DNA of 33,335 bases from Gammaproteobacteria bacterium. Its GTDB lineage: Bacteria > Pseudomonadota > Gammaproteobacteria > S012-40. Each line of letters begins with the position of its first letter. Positions within the stretch are counted from its first letter, which is position 1. The DNA is taken from positions 1 through 33,335 of the forward strand of contig JALUUH010000118.1 of the NCBI GenBank assembly GCA_027021445.1, written 5' to 3'. A program made the position numbers and the translations under genes. Positions 16,988 to 24,786 of the stretch are shown here, in pieces. Below the pieces are notes generated by a model, which was not told where the DNA came from, did no database searches, and was given only the letters and a program-made list of their open reading frames with translations.

Positions 16988-17992
16988 ATGAATAAGCCTA
17001 AAACATTATTTCTCGCCCTATTAACATCACTAATCAGTCTTATTATACCATTGGCTAATGCAGCAAGCCTGCCTGCCGTCATAAAAGGCAATGATGGCGC
17101 TGAAATGGTATTAATCCCTGCAGGTAACTTTGTCATGGGTAGTAATAAAGTGGATAAATCTAAACGCGCGGAAGAATTTGGCTCTATTAAACCGTGGTAT
17201 ATGGACGAGCACCCGCAGCACATCGTTTCACTGCCATCTTTCTACATGGATAAATATGAAGTTACCAACCAACAATTCCGTGAGTTTGTTAAACAAACTT
17301 CCTATCGACCACCTTCCCACTGGCTTGAAAATGGATATCTAGTATCCATGAAACGTGAAAAACTTAACGCAATACCCACTAAAAGATTGCAATACATAGT
17401 CGCTGAAATATTCCGCATCGATATAGATACTCGAAAAATGAATAAGCAACAATTACTATCTACCATTGATGAATACTTCGCAATGTTAGATAACGTGCCT
17501 GTCTATAACGTAAACTGGGCCGCAGCACGTGACTATTGTGACTGGGCTGGACAAACCCTGCCAACCGAAGAACAATGGGAAAAAGCAACGCGTGGCCCTA
17601 GCGGGCAAGAATTCCCTTGGGGTGATACCTTTCAAGATGGAATGAGTAATACCGGCGAAGAAGAATGGGTTGCAGGCGCTGCCCCAGTGGGTTCTTATGC
17701 AACCGATCACTCTCCTTATGGAATCTATGACGTTGCCGGTAACGTATCAGAATGGGTAATGGACTGGTATGATGCGTATCCTAATTCCGATTACACTAGC
17801 AAGCTATTTGGAAAGCGCTTTAAAGTCATTCGCGGTGCTGGCTGGGGAGGCAATGGACACTATGCATTACAGATGTATCAACGTGGTGCTTATCGACTTT
17901 TTGTTACTCCTGACGCTGAAAAAGAAGACCTTGGTTTCCGTTGCGTGCAAACCAGTCCGCAAGGAGTCCGCAAAAATATTGCACATAATTAG
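16988..17992 (+). CDS. Exported FGE-sulfatase (SUMF1) domain protein
   Basis: 334 residues. A signal peptide (about 8-26, ending ANAAS) precedes one SUMF1/FGE-like domain: AEMVLIPAGNFVMGSN, MDKYEVTNQQFREFV, VNWAAARDYCDWAGQTLPTEE, QWEKATRG, YDVAGNVSEWVMDWYD and LGFRCVQ. An insert of about 50 residues lies after VKQTSYRPPSHWLE. The equivalent of the FGE active-site loop (IRGAGWGGNGHYALQMYQRG) has no cysteines, so it is unlikely to be a formylglycine-generating enzyme. A GAGGTAAC ribosome site 45 bases after the previous stop marks co-transcription with the dihaem homologue, which it resembles over the SUMF1 domain but lacks the haem region. Confidence 0.85.
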   Translation: MNKPKTLFLALLTSLISLIIPLANAASLPAVIKGNDGAEMVLIPAGNFVMGSNKVDKSKRAEEFGSIKPWYMDEHPQHIVSLPSFYMDKYEVTNQQFREFVKQTSYRPPSHWLENGYLVSMKREKLNAIPTKRLQYIVAEIFRIDIDTRKMNKQQLLSTIDEYFAMLDNVPVYNVNWAAARDYCDWAGQTLPTEEQWEKATRGPSGQEFPWGDTFQDGMSNTGEEEWVAGAAPVGSYATDHSPYGIYDVAGNVSEWVMDWYDAYPNSDYTSKLFGKRFKVIRGAGWGGNGHYALQMYQRGAYRLFVTPDAEKEDLGFRCVQTSPQGVRKNIAHN

Positions 17993-18022
17993 CAATCATT
18001 AAAAAACCAAACACAGATATAC

Positions 18023-18050
18023 CCGTGGCATTGAATCTCAATCGCTACGG
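18023..18050. terminator. Hairpin between convergent genes
   Basis: CCGTGGCATTGA (18023-18034), loop ATC, TCAATCGCTACGG (18038-18050): a long stem with one wobble and one bulged base, sitting exactly between the convergent SUMF1 and TPR genes. A bidirectional terminator is likely, though the T-run on the minus side is some bases away. Confidence 0.45.
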
Positions 18051-18422
18051 TTATAGACCTATTTGTTCAATCATTTTCACATATTGCGCTATCGTTACTT
18101 GCTCCTTGTCGCGATCCGCAATGCGCATGAAACGACTAATTTCCTCAAGTGCTTCCTCTTTTCTATCTTGTATCCACAGGCAGTTAAACAAAGCAATGGA
18201 ACACTGACCTCTGCCAGGCGCTAATAATACTAATCGCTCAAAGGCCATTTCAGCTTCTTGATATTTTTCTGAGGTAAAATAAGAACCTCCCAGCATTAAC
18301 AATGCAGCAATATTCTCGGGTTCATTTTCCAATATTTCTAATAGAATCATTCGCGCCTGCTCTTCCTCACTCTGCATGGAAAATTGCTGGGCTTGGTTTA
18401 GTAAGGCTGCTATATCTTTCAT
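18051..18422 (-). CDS. TPR-repeat protein
   Basis: 123 residues, predicted almost wholly helical, with about three tetratricopeptide repeats: NIAALLMLGGSYFTSEKYQE AEMAFERLVLLAPGR is the clearest, with flanking partial repeats at SEEEQARMILLEILENEPE and RKEEALEEISRFMRI. No signal peptide is present, so it is cytosolic. It follows cbbR paralogue 1 by 21 bases on the same strand and closes the mcdA-mcdB-cbbR run. TPR proteins are scaffolds for protein-protein contacts. The position suggests a link to carboxysome positioning or carbon regulation, but this is inference from context only. Confidence 0.8.
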   Translation of the reverse strand: MKDIAALLNQAQQFSMQSEEEQARMILLEILENEPENIAALLMLGGSYFTSEKYQEAEMAFERLVLLAPGRGQCSIALFNCLWIQDRKEEALEEISRFMRIADRDKEQVTIAQYVKMIEQIGL

Positions 18423-18443
18423 CTAAATCACTCTACTTACGTG

Positions 18444-19457
18444 TTATTTTTCCTGCCGACCCTCATGGCATTGCACGAACTCGGCATATAGCGATTCCAT
18501 TTGAATTCGAATAGCAGGTCCTCGCGACTTCGCAAAATCTAAAAATGTTTTGGCAATAACAGAAAGCGCTTTGTCTTTTGCGTGTGCTAAATACCAGTTA
18601 CGTTTGATTGGAAAATGCTCTACATCCAATAAATCGACCGGCCCCTGAGCACCTTCAAGAGACAAGGAGTGAAGCGATAAGACTGCAACACCTAAATCAC
18701 CAACAACCGCATGTTTTATCGCTTCATTACTGCCTAATTCCATGCGTATATTCGGCGCTATTTGGTGTTGCGCAAATAGCTTCATTGCCGCAATTCGAAT
18801 TCCCGAACCTTCTTCTCTCGAAATAAAAGGTTCTTGTGCTATTCGTTCAAGCGTTATATTCGATTCTTTGCACAGAGGATGACTCCTGGATGCAATAACA
18901 ACCAATGGATTGGGTGCAAATGAATAAGTGTCAATATTCACCTCCTCCGGCGGCTGGCCTAATATATAGATGTCATCTTCATTGTTATTAATCCGTTCAA
19001 GTATGCTCTCTCGATTAGAGACCTTCAAAGACACATCGATTCCAGAGTACTCTCGACAAAACTCACCGAGTATTTCTGGCGCAAAATATTTAGCCGTTGT
19101 TATCACACAAAGCCGTAACCGACCACGACTCAGGCCTTTTAAAGAAGCAATGCGGGTATCAAGATCGGATAGCGTATCAAATATATTGCGAATGGTATGG
19201 TAAAGCTCTTCACCGACCTCGGTCGGCTTGGCATGTCGTCCTGCTTGATCAATGAGCGTTAAGCCAACAACGTCGGTCAGTTTTTTTAGCTGGGTTGACA
19301 CCGTGGGCTGAGTTAAAAATAACTCCTCGGCAGCACGGGTAAAACTTCCCAGCCGGACAATGGCTTCAAAAATTTGCATTTGTCTAAACGTTGTATGCCG
19401 AATAAGGTAATCAGGCAAATCACCCTTAAACCTAATTGGCGCACTTTTATCAAACAT
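18444..19457 (-). CDS. cbbR: LysR-type regulator, CbbR-like (paralogue 1)
   Basis: 337 residues with the LysR architecture: an N-terminal winged helix-turn-helix (about 23-85; FRQMQIFEAIVRLGSFTRAA then TQPTVSTQLKKLTD) and a C-terminal periplasmic-binding-like effector domain from about 110 (RGRLRLCVITTAKYFAPEIL). The TAKYFAP and FISREEGSGIR segments are typical of CbbR, the activator of Calvin-cycle genes that senses metabolites such as RuBP, PEP or NADPH. It is downstream of mcdA and the mcdB-like ORF (46-base gap) and is followed by the TPR gene. By eye it is about two thirds identical to the second CbbR at 27631. Its target promoters are not identifiable here. Confidence 0.9.
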   Translation of the reverse strand: MFDKSAPIRFKGDLPDYLIRHTTFRQMQIFEAIVRLGSFTRAAEELFLTQPTVSTQLKKLTDVVGLTLIDQAGRHAKPTEVGEELYHTIRNIFDTLSDLDTRIASLKGLSRGRLRLCVITTAKYFAPEILGEFCREYSGIDVSLKVSNRESILERINNNEDDIYILGQPPEEVNIDTYSFAPNPLVVIASRSHPLCKESNITLERIAQEPFISREEGSGIRIAAMKLFAQHQIAPNIRMELGSNEAIKHAVVGDLGVAVLSLHSLSLEGAQGPVDLLDVEHFPIKRNWYLAHAKDKALSVIAKTFLDFAKSRGPAIRIQMESLYAEFVQCHEGRQEK

Positions 19458-19503
19458 TTAGCCTAAAATCCGTATGAAAAACAAACAACAATGACCGAAT
19501 AAC

Positions 19504-19692
19504 TTAATCTGGCCAAACTCGTTTTGAAGTAAATACGGGTAAGCGTTGCTCGTATTTGGGTTGGTGCTTGGGTTTGGAAGATTCTGCGAACTGCTCTGTG
19601 CTATGATCTGCGCGGAGTGTGTTCTCTGGTGTTTGCTTGGCTTTTGCTTGGCGAACACTATTGGCCAACTTTGAACCGAGTTCTTTGCTCAT
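19504..19692 (-). CDS. mcdB: McdB-like carboxysome positioning protein (copy 1, next to McdA)
   Basis: 62 residues, polar and low-complexity (Lys, Gln, Ser, Pro rich), likely disordered, ending LPVFTSKRVWPD with Trp60 third from the end. Alpha-type McdB proteins are small, disordered, encoded next to a ParA-type McdA, and carry an invariant C-terminal Trp; this ORF fits all three. Its ATG overlaps the mcdA stop (ATGA at 19689-19692), giving translational coupling. McdB links carboxysomes to the McdA gradient on the nucleoid. An overlapping ORF at 19458-19658 in another frame has no such tail and is treated as spurious. The tail is shared with the short ORF at 28708. Confidence 0.8.
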   Translation of the reverse strand: MSKELGSKLANSVRQAKAKQTPENTLRADHSTEQFAESSKPKHQPKYEQRLPVFTSKRVWPD

Positions 19693-20327
19693 GATGCTAA
19701 TATCTCCTCTATGAGCGATTCAATCTCCTGAACCGCTGATTCTCCTCGCTTGCCCATACAATAGACACTGGCACCTTCTAAAGCTGAGTTTCGATACACA
19801 GCACGTCGACGCAAGCAACTCTGCAAAGACGGTATATCAAATTCGGCTAATGCCTGGCTCATTCCGCGCGATATGGCATTTCGCGGCTCTAGCTGGTTAA
19901 CTAGTATATAGGGCAGTAACTTGGGATTGTACATCTTAACTTGCTCAATGGCATTCGCCAATCGAACACTTGCCCATAAATCCACAGGAGAAGGTAATAT
20001 CGGGATAAGAATTTTGTCAGAAACCGTCATTGCACCCTGTGCGACACCCGTTTCAAGCGTGGGTGGACAATCAATCACCAAGTATTGATAGTCCTGACGC
20101 ATTCGACTGACTTCCCGCGCTAGGTTGCTCGCAATCGATATAACCGAGGTCGGAAATGGTCGTTCGTCGGATGACAACCCGGCCCATTGCCCCGCTGATC
20201 CTTGCGGATCCGCATCAATGATAAGCGTACGCCCTCGTCGAGATAATCCAGCGGCGAGGTTCATACTCAAAGTTGTTTTGCCCGTACCACCTTTCTGATT
20301 CGCAACTGAAAAAACTTGCGCTAACAT
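19689..20327 (-). CDS. mcdA: ParA-type ATPase, McdA (carboxysome positioning)
   Basis: 212 residues. A deviant Walker A, KGGTGKTT (12-19) with the signature lysine at 12, a Walker A' IIDADPQGS (36-44) and a Walker B LVIDCPP (83-89) define the ParA/MinD family. Short single-domain ParAs like this one, encoded in or near cso clusters, are McdA. McdA binds DNA nonspecifically when ATP-bound, and McdB displaces it to spread carboxysomes along the cell. The link here rests on the adjacent McdB-like ORF and on the nearby cso operon. The start has a ribosome site (AGGGAT) just inside a dispersed-palindrome copy. The transcript continues into mcdB, cbbR and a TPR gene. Confidence 0.87.
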   Translation of the reverse strand: MLAQVFSVANQKGGTGKTTLSMNLAAGLSRRGRTLIIDADPQGSAGQWAGLSSDERPFPTSVISIASNLAREVSRMRQDYQYLVIDCPPTLETGVAQGAMTVSDKILIPILPSPVDLWASVRLANAIEQVKMYNPKLLPYILVNQLEPRNAISRGMSQALAEFDIPSLQSCLRRRAVYRNSALEGASVYCMGKRGESAVQEIESLIEEILAS

Positions 20328-20337
20328 ATGAAATATC

Positions 20338-20355
20338 CCTAGGAGCCTGTCCTAG
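20338..20355. repeat. Copy of dispersed palindromic repeat upstream of mcdA
   Basis: CCTAGGAGCCTGTCCTAG matches the left arm of the dispersed palindrome. It ends 11 bases upstream of the mcdA start and overlaps its untranslated leader. Confidence 0.7.
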
Positions 20356-20373
20356 CTAAATAATAAACAGTCT

Positions 20374-20412
20374 GAGACCTTTGCCCGCAAAACATGGATG
20401 CGCAAAGGTCTC
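20374..20412. terminator. Inverted repeat between SulP gene and mcdA
   Basis: GAGACCTTTGC (20374-20384) and GCAAAGGTCTC (20402-20412) form a perfect 11-base stem with a 17-base loop, 54 bases past the SulP stop. This could end the SulP transcript, but no T-run is evident. Confidence 0.45.
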
Positions 20413-20465
20413 TACCCTCAATAATAAGTAAGCTTTTATTAATGAGCTTGCACTTTACACAAGTT

Positions 20466-22736
20466 TCAATCTTTGCTCGACTTATTACTACAGGAGTTGT
20501 TAAAAATTTCCAGTAAGGAGAACAGTAATTTTATGTCACCTGCATTCGCAAGCGACTTGTCCTGTCTGAACGCTAACATAACACCTTTGCGCACCTCAAG
20601 ATAAAACCCTTCGTTTGCAGCAAGAAACTTAACAAGCTCAGGGGAAATAAACGAAAGTGGTTGAACAGCATTTTTTGCATAAACCCGGTACTTAGCAGCG
20701 AAATCATCATTATCTGGTATCACCACATCATCATACTCAACGAGATAACGCTCTAAATAATGCCCTGGCGCAATCACAATATCCGACACCTCAACCCCAG
20801 AGTCTGCCGGACATTTTAAGGTAACAAGAGTATGCCAGTGTTTAGAATAATAATTGGGCGCCGAAGTATGGCTGTAATCGAATAACCGAATGTTACTATC
20901 AAGATAATCACCTGAAATGGCATTACATTCTTCCTTATCCGCACCACGACGCAGATAAACAAAATCCTCAACGTTTAAAGTGCTTTTAATTTCTGGTTGG
21001 AAGCTCAAACCATATTGCTTAGCCACACCTTCCATTTCCAGCTCTCTCGTAGAGCGTTGGCCCTGCTCTTTGACTAAAATGCTATCCTGCATACGGGCTG
21101 CTAATGAATGCGGGGTAAACTTAACAAAGTTATCCACACCAATAAGTTCAAACACCCGCCCATCGCGCACACATTCTTCTTGGAATTGATGCAGGTACTC
21201 AATCGCAGTATGGTCAATAATGCGACCCGACTCGGTGATGACCAAAGTAACCCCTTCTTTAGGAGGCAAGGTGGAAAGCAATTTGTCCAGAGGCAAAAGG
21301 TTAAAACATACCAACGAAGAAATACTCATTTCATAATGCTTTATTCCGTTCCTTTCTTGTTCTTGTATTTTGATCACTGGTGTTGAAAATAAACTCTTTA
21401 TATTCTGCCCAACCAACACGCAAGAACGTTTAAAACTCAGGCGACCGGTAAGTACAAACCGAAAAGATGGTGTTAATAAATAAAGCAACATAAGCACTTC
21501 TGCAGCAACACCAATCAAAATACCGGAAAGCAGGTCAGTACTCAGAATAGCAAAGATAGTAATGATGAAAATAATCAGCTGGTCACGGCCAATAGAATAG
21601 GTTTTGGCAAAAACCTTGAACTCACAGAGTTTCCATCCAACGTATATTAAGATCGCTGCAATCGCCGCCAGCGGAACCATGGCGATAATATCTGTTGCAA
21701 TAAACAAGAATATTAACAAAAAAATGGCGTTATAAAAGTTCGCCCATAAGGTACGCCCACCCGCATCAATATTGGTACGGCTTTTAATACCACCAGGAAT
21801 AATGGTTAAACCACCAAAAATACTGGAAAGAGAATTTGAAATCCCCATTGCACGTAATGTGACATTAGGGTCAGACTTGCGTTGAAATGGATCAATCTTG
21901 TCAACCGCCTTGATCGTCGCCAATGACTCCACACCATCAATCAAGGTTAATGTAATCACGACGACTAACACTCCCCACCATAGCTCTGGTCGAGAAAACA
22001 CCTCACCAAAAGCCGGAAAAGTAATCCCGCCTTCTAAAATAGAGTCCGGCATAGTGATAAGATATTTGGCATCAAGGCCAAAGATATAAGCTAAACCAAT
22101 ACCCACGATTGTAACAACCAATGGTGGCGGTATTTTTCGCATCCACCCATGGCGTGATTTATTCAAATAAAAGATCAAGAATAAACTAAGCGCACCTATA
22201 AACAGTACACTCCAGTCAATTTGCAGAAATGCTTGTGGTAATTTTCCTACCGACGCTAACATGGTTTGAGATGCCGGTAAAATGGCCCCCATCAGCGAGG
22301 GAATTTGCTTAATGATTATAATTAAACCAATGGCTGCCAACATCGCTTCAACCACAGTGACGGGTAAAAAGATGGCATAACGTCCCGTCTTGAAAAAAGC
22401 TAACAGTATTTGTAATAATCCCGTTATACAAATAGCCACCAATAGCAAGGGGTAACCTTCAGCAAGATCCCCGCCCCCTAATAGCAACATTCCCGCGAGA
22501 AGTGCCGGCGCCAAACCGGCGGCTGGGCCACTTATTGTCACATAAGCCCCCCCAAGAAACGGAAAAATTAGTCCTGCGATAATTGCGGAAATAAGCCCCG
22601 TAACGGCGGGCGCACCAGAAGCAATAGCAATACCGAGCGACAAGGGCAATGAAACAAGTGCGACCTGCATACCGGCAAGTAAATCATAACGCCAATGTTT
22701 TAAGCCTTTAATGCCATTCTGTGGGGCTTCAACCAT
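20466..22736 (-). CDS. SulP-family anion (probable bicarbonate) transporter with extra C-terminal domain
   Basis: 756 residues from the ATG at 22736, chosen because GAGGTG lies 7 bases before it; a TTG 15 bases upstream is less likely. Residues about 15-430 are the SulP membrane core: LPLSLGIAIASGAPAVTGL, GAYVTISGPAAGLAPAL, and the conserved LTLIDGVESLATIKAVDK. A STAS-like region follows (about 455-545; VTLVITESGRIIDHTAIEYL). A further 165 residues (about 560-725) form a domain outside the SulP fold with PDNDDFAAKYRVY and FISPELVKFLAANEGFYLEV, resembling an uncharacterised domain of other membrane proteins. SulP members near cso genes are candidate bicarbonate importers; the substrate is inferred from context. 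Confidence 0.85.
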   Translation of the reverse strand: MVEAPQNGIKGLKHWRYDLLAGMQVALVSLPLSLGIAIASGAPAVTGLISAIIAGLIFPFLGGAYVTISGPAAGLAPALLAGMLLLGGGDLAEGYPLLLVAICITGLLQILLAFFKTGRYAIFLPVTVVEAMLAAIGLIIIIKQIPSLMGAILPASQTMLASVGKLPQAFLQIDWSVLFIGALSLFLIFYLNKSRHGWMRKIPPPLVVTIVGIGLAYIFGLDAKYLITMPDSILEGGITFPAFGEVFSRPELWWGVLVVVITLTLIDGVESLATIKAVDKIDPFQRKSDPNVTLRAMGISNSLSSIFGGLTIIPGGIKSRTNIDAGGRTLWANFYNAIFLLIFLFIATDIIAMVPLAAIAAILIYVGWKLCEFKVFAKTYSIGRDQLIIFIITIFAILSTDLLSGILIGVAAEVLMLLYLLTPSFRFVLTGRLSFKRSCVLVGQNIKSLFSTPVIKIQEQERNGIKHYEMSISSLVCFNLLPLDKLLSTLPPKEGVTLVITESGRIIDHTAIEYLHQFQEECVRDGRVFELIGVDNFVKFTPHSLAARMQDSILVKEQGQRSTRELEMEGVAKQYGLSFQPEIKSTLNVEDFVYLRRGADKEECNAISGDYLDSNIRLFDYSHTSAPNYYSKHWHTLVTLKCPADSGVEVSDIVIAPGHYLERYLVEYDDVVIPDNDDFAAKYRVYAKNAVQPLSFISPELVKFLAANEGFYLEVRKGVMLAFRQDKSLANAGDIKLLFSLLEIFNNSCSNKSSKD

Positions 22737-22751
22737 ATTCGTACACCTCAA

Positions 22752-23248
22752 AACTTGTTGCGCCTAGAGAGTAAGCTGCGCTCTCGAAACACGATATTTT
22801 ATTAATTGACCAATAACCTTGAAATTGCAATAAAATCATTAACATATTCAAAGTTACTGATTTGAGAATAAAGTAAAAATAATATGTCAATCCATTAACC
22901 ACTACAAAGCGATTAAAAAATATAGCGCCTAGCTTATAGAAGTTTATTCAATATTAGGCATTCGGATATTCAATGGAAACTATTGCCAATTATAGATATT
23001 TGTTTACAAGTCTATAGATGTACAAAGAAATTTCATCCAACAAAATGCATATTATTGCACGGTCAAACGTTCCAATTTCAGCCACTAATTTTTCATCCAG
23101 TAACACTTAAGCCATTAAAATGTATAACAAAATAAAACTCATTGATAATCATCTATGCAAGTCATTTAAGATCGAAATACGCATTATTGATTAAATTAGG
23201 GTAACTTAGAGCGTGTCGTCAATTAATAATTGAACATTAAAGGCTGCC
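22752..23248. other. AT-rich intergenic region between divergent SulP and NUDIX genes
   Basis: About 500 bases without a credible ORF, strongly AT-rich. It must hold promoters for both flanking genes. A perfect inverted repeat TATAGA-N14-TCTATA at 22991-23016 is a weak candidate for a dimeric regulator site, possibly LysR-type. TTAGAGCGTGTCGTCA at 23207-23222 resembles the hairpin arm at 15717. I see nothing else. Confidence 0.4.
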
Positions 23249-23803
23249 ATGCATCGCGAACACCTTTTACAAATGCTTGAAAACTATCGAACCGTTTTTC
23301 TCGAAGAAGCAGCCATGTTAGCACGCACCAAACGTTTTGTTGCTGCACATCATCATTGTTTTGATCGAAGCCTCATGCCAGGACATGTCACTGGCTCATC
23401 TTGGGTAGTGAACCCCAGCCGCAGTCATACACTAATGCTACACCATCGTAAGCTTAACCTATGGCTACAACCTGGCGGACATGCAGACGGAGATGCCGAT
23501 ATGCATAATGTCGTTATCAAAGAAACTTCCGAAGAATCAGGACTACCGCTCGAAAATATTAAACTGTTAAGCGCTAATATTTTCGACATTGATATTCATA
23601 CTATTTACGAAAATAAATACGATCCCCGACACGAGCATTATGATATTCGGTTTTTACTGGAAATAGATGATAAACTCGCCGTACCCGGTAATAATGAGTC
23701 ACATCAAATTGGCTGGATTCCACTAGAAAGCGTGCCACGATTCAATAATAGCCAATCCTTCTACCGTATGATCCGTAAAACACATCGGTTTTCTCAGACT
23801 TAA
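23249..23803 (+). CDS. NUDIX hydrolase
   Basis: 184 residues with one NUDIX domain. The box begins at GGHADGDADMHN and continues VVIKETSEESGL; it matches G-x5-E-x7-REUxEExGU except that the first Glu position is Asp and the R of REU is Lys, a pattern met in a subgroup with GGH. The EE in TSEESG that binds magnesium is present. Substrates of this subgroup are unknown; NUDIX enzymes hydrolyse nucleoside diphosphates linked to another group. The C-terminus RMIRKTHRFSQT is positively charged. It diverges from the SulP gene. Confidence 0.88.
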   Translation: MHREHLLQMLENYRTVFLEEAAMLARTKRFVAAHHHCFDRSLMPGHVTGSSWVVNPSRSHTLMLHHRKLNLWLQPGGHADGDADMHNVVIKETSEESGLPLENIKLLSANIFDIDIHTIYENKYDPRHEHYDIRFLLEIDDKLAVPGNNESHQIGWIPLESVPRFNNSQSFYRMIRKTHRFSQT

Positions 23804-23890
23804 ACAGAAGGGCCGTTTTTTACCCTCCAAATAATTCAACTAAGGTATATATCGATTAATCCGTGTAAAATAGACTCCTCAAAAAACTTA

Positions 23891-23906
23891 GTCTGTTCTC
23901 GGACAA
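23891..23906. repeat. Copy of dispersed palindromic repeat (core only)
   Basis: GTCTGTTCTCGGACAA, read on the minus strand as TTGTCCGAGAACAGAC, matches the loop and inner arms of the palindrome at 11939 with one change. It is a partial copy. Confidence 0.55.
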
Positions 23907-24048
23907 ATTACATTCATATATTCGGAAACTCTATCCTTATCGCGATTAGTCTATCCTTACACAAAAACCCCGATTTCTAACCTCTATACACAGCTTGGTT
24001 TTATTACCGAAGGAGAAATAAGCTCTGAAATTTTTGCATCTCCCATTT

Positions 24049-24312
24049 CTATATTTCTAGTATAGCCGAAGCCGCAACACCCCAGTTTGATGATGTTACG
24101 CTTATCTCTCTACTCACTGTGCGCCCCGGTCTATCTTTTTTAGAGAGCACGCTAAACAAAGCATGATCCAAATAAAAGCCTCGGCTTCCTGTTAGGCAAT
24201 ATCCATCCGGTGTTATCTCACCTTCTAGCTTAACCGTACTAAATGCTAAATTAATTTCGCCTTCAATATGAATACCATTAATATCTATTATCACCTCAAT
24301 AGACCTGGACAT
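24049..24312 (-). CDS. Doubtful small ORF, unknown
   Basis: 87 residues from ATG at 24312 (a TTG at 24333 would add seven). The sequence (IEVIIDINGIHIEGEINLAF and DGYCLTGSRGFYLDHALFS) reads like a beta-rich protein, but there is no ribosome site, no known motif and no operon partner. It may be a remnant or a chance ORF. Confidence 0.25.
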   Translation of the reverse strand: MSRSIEVIIDINGIHIEGEINLAFSTVKLEGEITPDGYCLTGSRGFYLDHALFSVLSKKDRPGRTVSREISVTSSNWGVAASAILEI

Positions 24313-24321
24313 AAACTTGTT

Positions 24322-24450
24322 TACTGCATTCAAGTTGGTGTCGTAGTGGTTGCATTGTTAGGTGGTCCACCTGTACTGGAGTCGTTTAATTTAATGGGTA
24401 ACTTACCAAGCACCGTTAAGCTGAGTTTTTTCAGCAGTGGCTTAGGGACG
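24322..24450 (+). pseudogene. Fragment of zinc-type alcohol dehydrogenase/quinone oxidoreductase C-terminus
   Basis: In the plus frame the stretch reads VVVALLGGPPVLESFN then LMGNLPSTVKLSFFSSG, which resembles the C-terminal segment of medium-chain zinc-binding dehydrogenases (a 'GxLGG...FxPMxxLPSxVxLSFFxS' pattern). The upstream catalytic and NAD-binding parts are absent and downstream homology stops abruptly after GLGT. It is a remnant of about 40 codons. The region 24451-24739 holds nothing recognisable. Confidence 0.4.
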
Positions 24451-24739
24451 GGGTGGTTTTTGTGTAAAATGGAGCTTTCGGCATACACAAAAAACGACGC
24501 TTTGCACTGACCTCTGAAGTATTTTGTGATACGTTGCTGGCAATACCTCTCTATAAAAAAATGAGAAGGTGCCTAGCTGAAGCACTTGTTGGAAAAAATC
24601 GTTTACCAATCATCAATCGCAGATAAATATTACCTCTTAAAGATGACAGTTTTAACTTTAAAGTAAATTAATAAATTTTCTTGTTAATACTTTCTGTCAA
24701 ATCAGTATTAGTAAAAAATATCTCATCCGCCATTCAGAG

Positions 24740-24775
24740 TTAAAAACCGGCAATGATCACATTACCGGTTTTTAA
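24740..24775. terminator. Strong bidirectional hairpin terminator
   Basis: TTAAAAACCGG and CCGGTTTTTAA flank CAATGATCACATTA, itself able to pair AATG with CATT around loop ATCA. The stem has A/T runs on both sides. It lies 11 bases beyond the stop of the minus-strand lipoprotein gene at 24787. Confidence 0.85.
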
Positions 24776-24786
24776 TATTCGAAAGA

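Noticed and set aside
16988-17992. Sulfatase-activating formylglycine-generating enzyme
   Set aside because: No cysteine in the active-site loop, and no sulfatase gene in the window.
19458-19658. Minus-strand ORF overlapping the mcdB-like gene in another frame
   Set aside because: It lacks a ribosome site and the RVWPD tail; the frame with the ATGA overlap to mcdA is the credible one.
24268-24510. Complete 80-codon plus-strand gene
   Set aside because: Only the middle shows dehydrogenase similarity; the start is not supported, so it was treated as a fragment.
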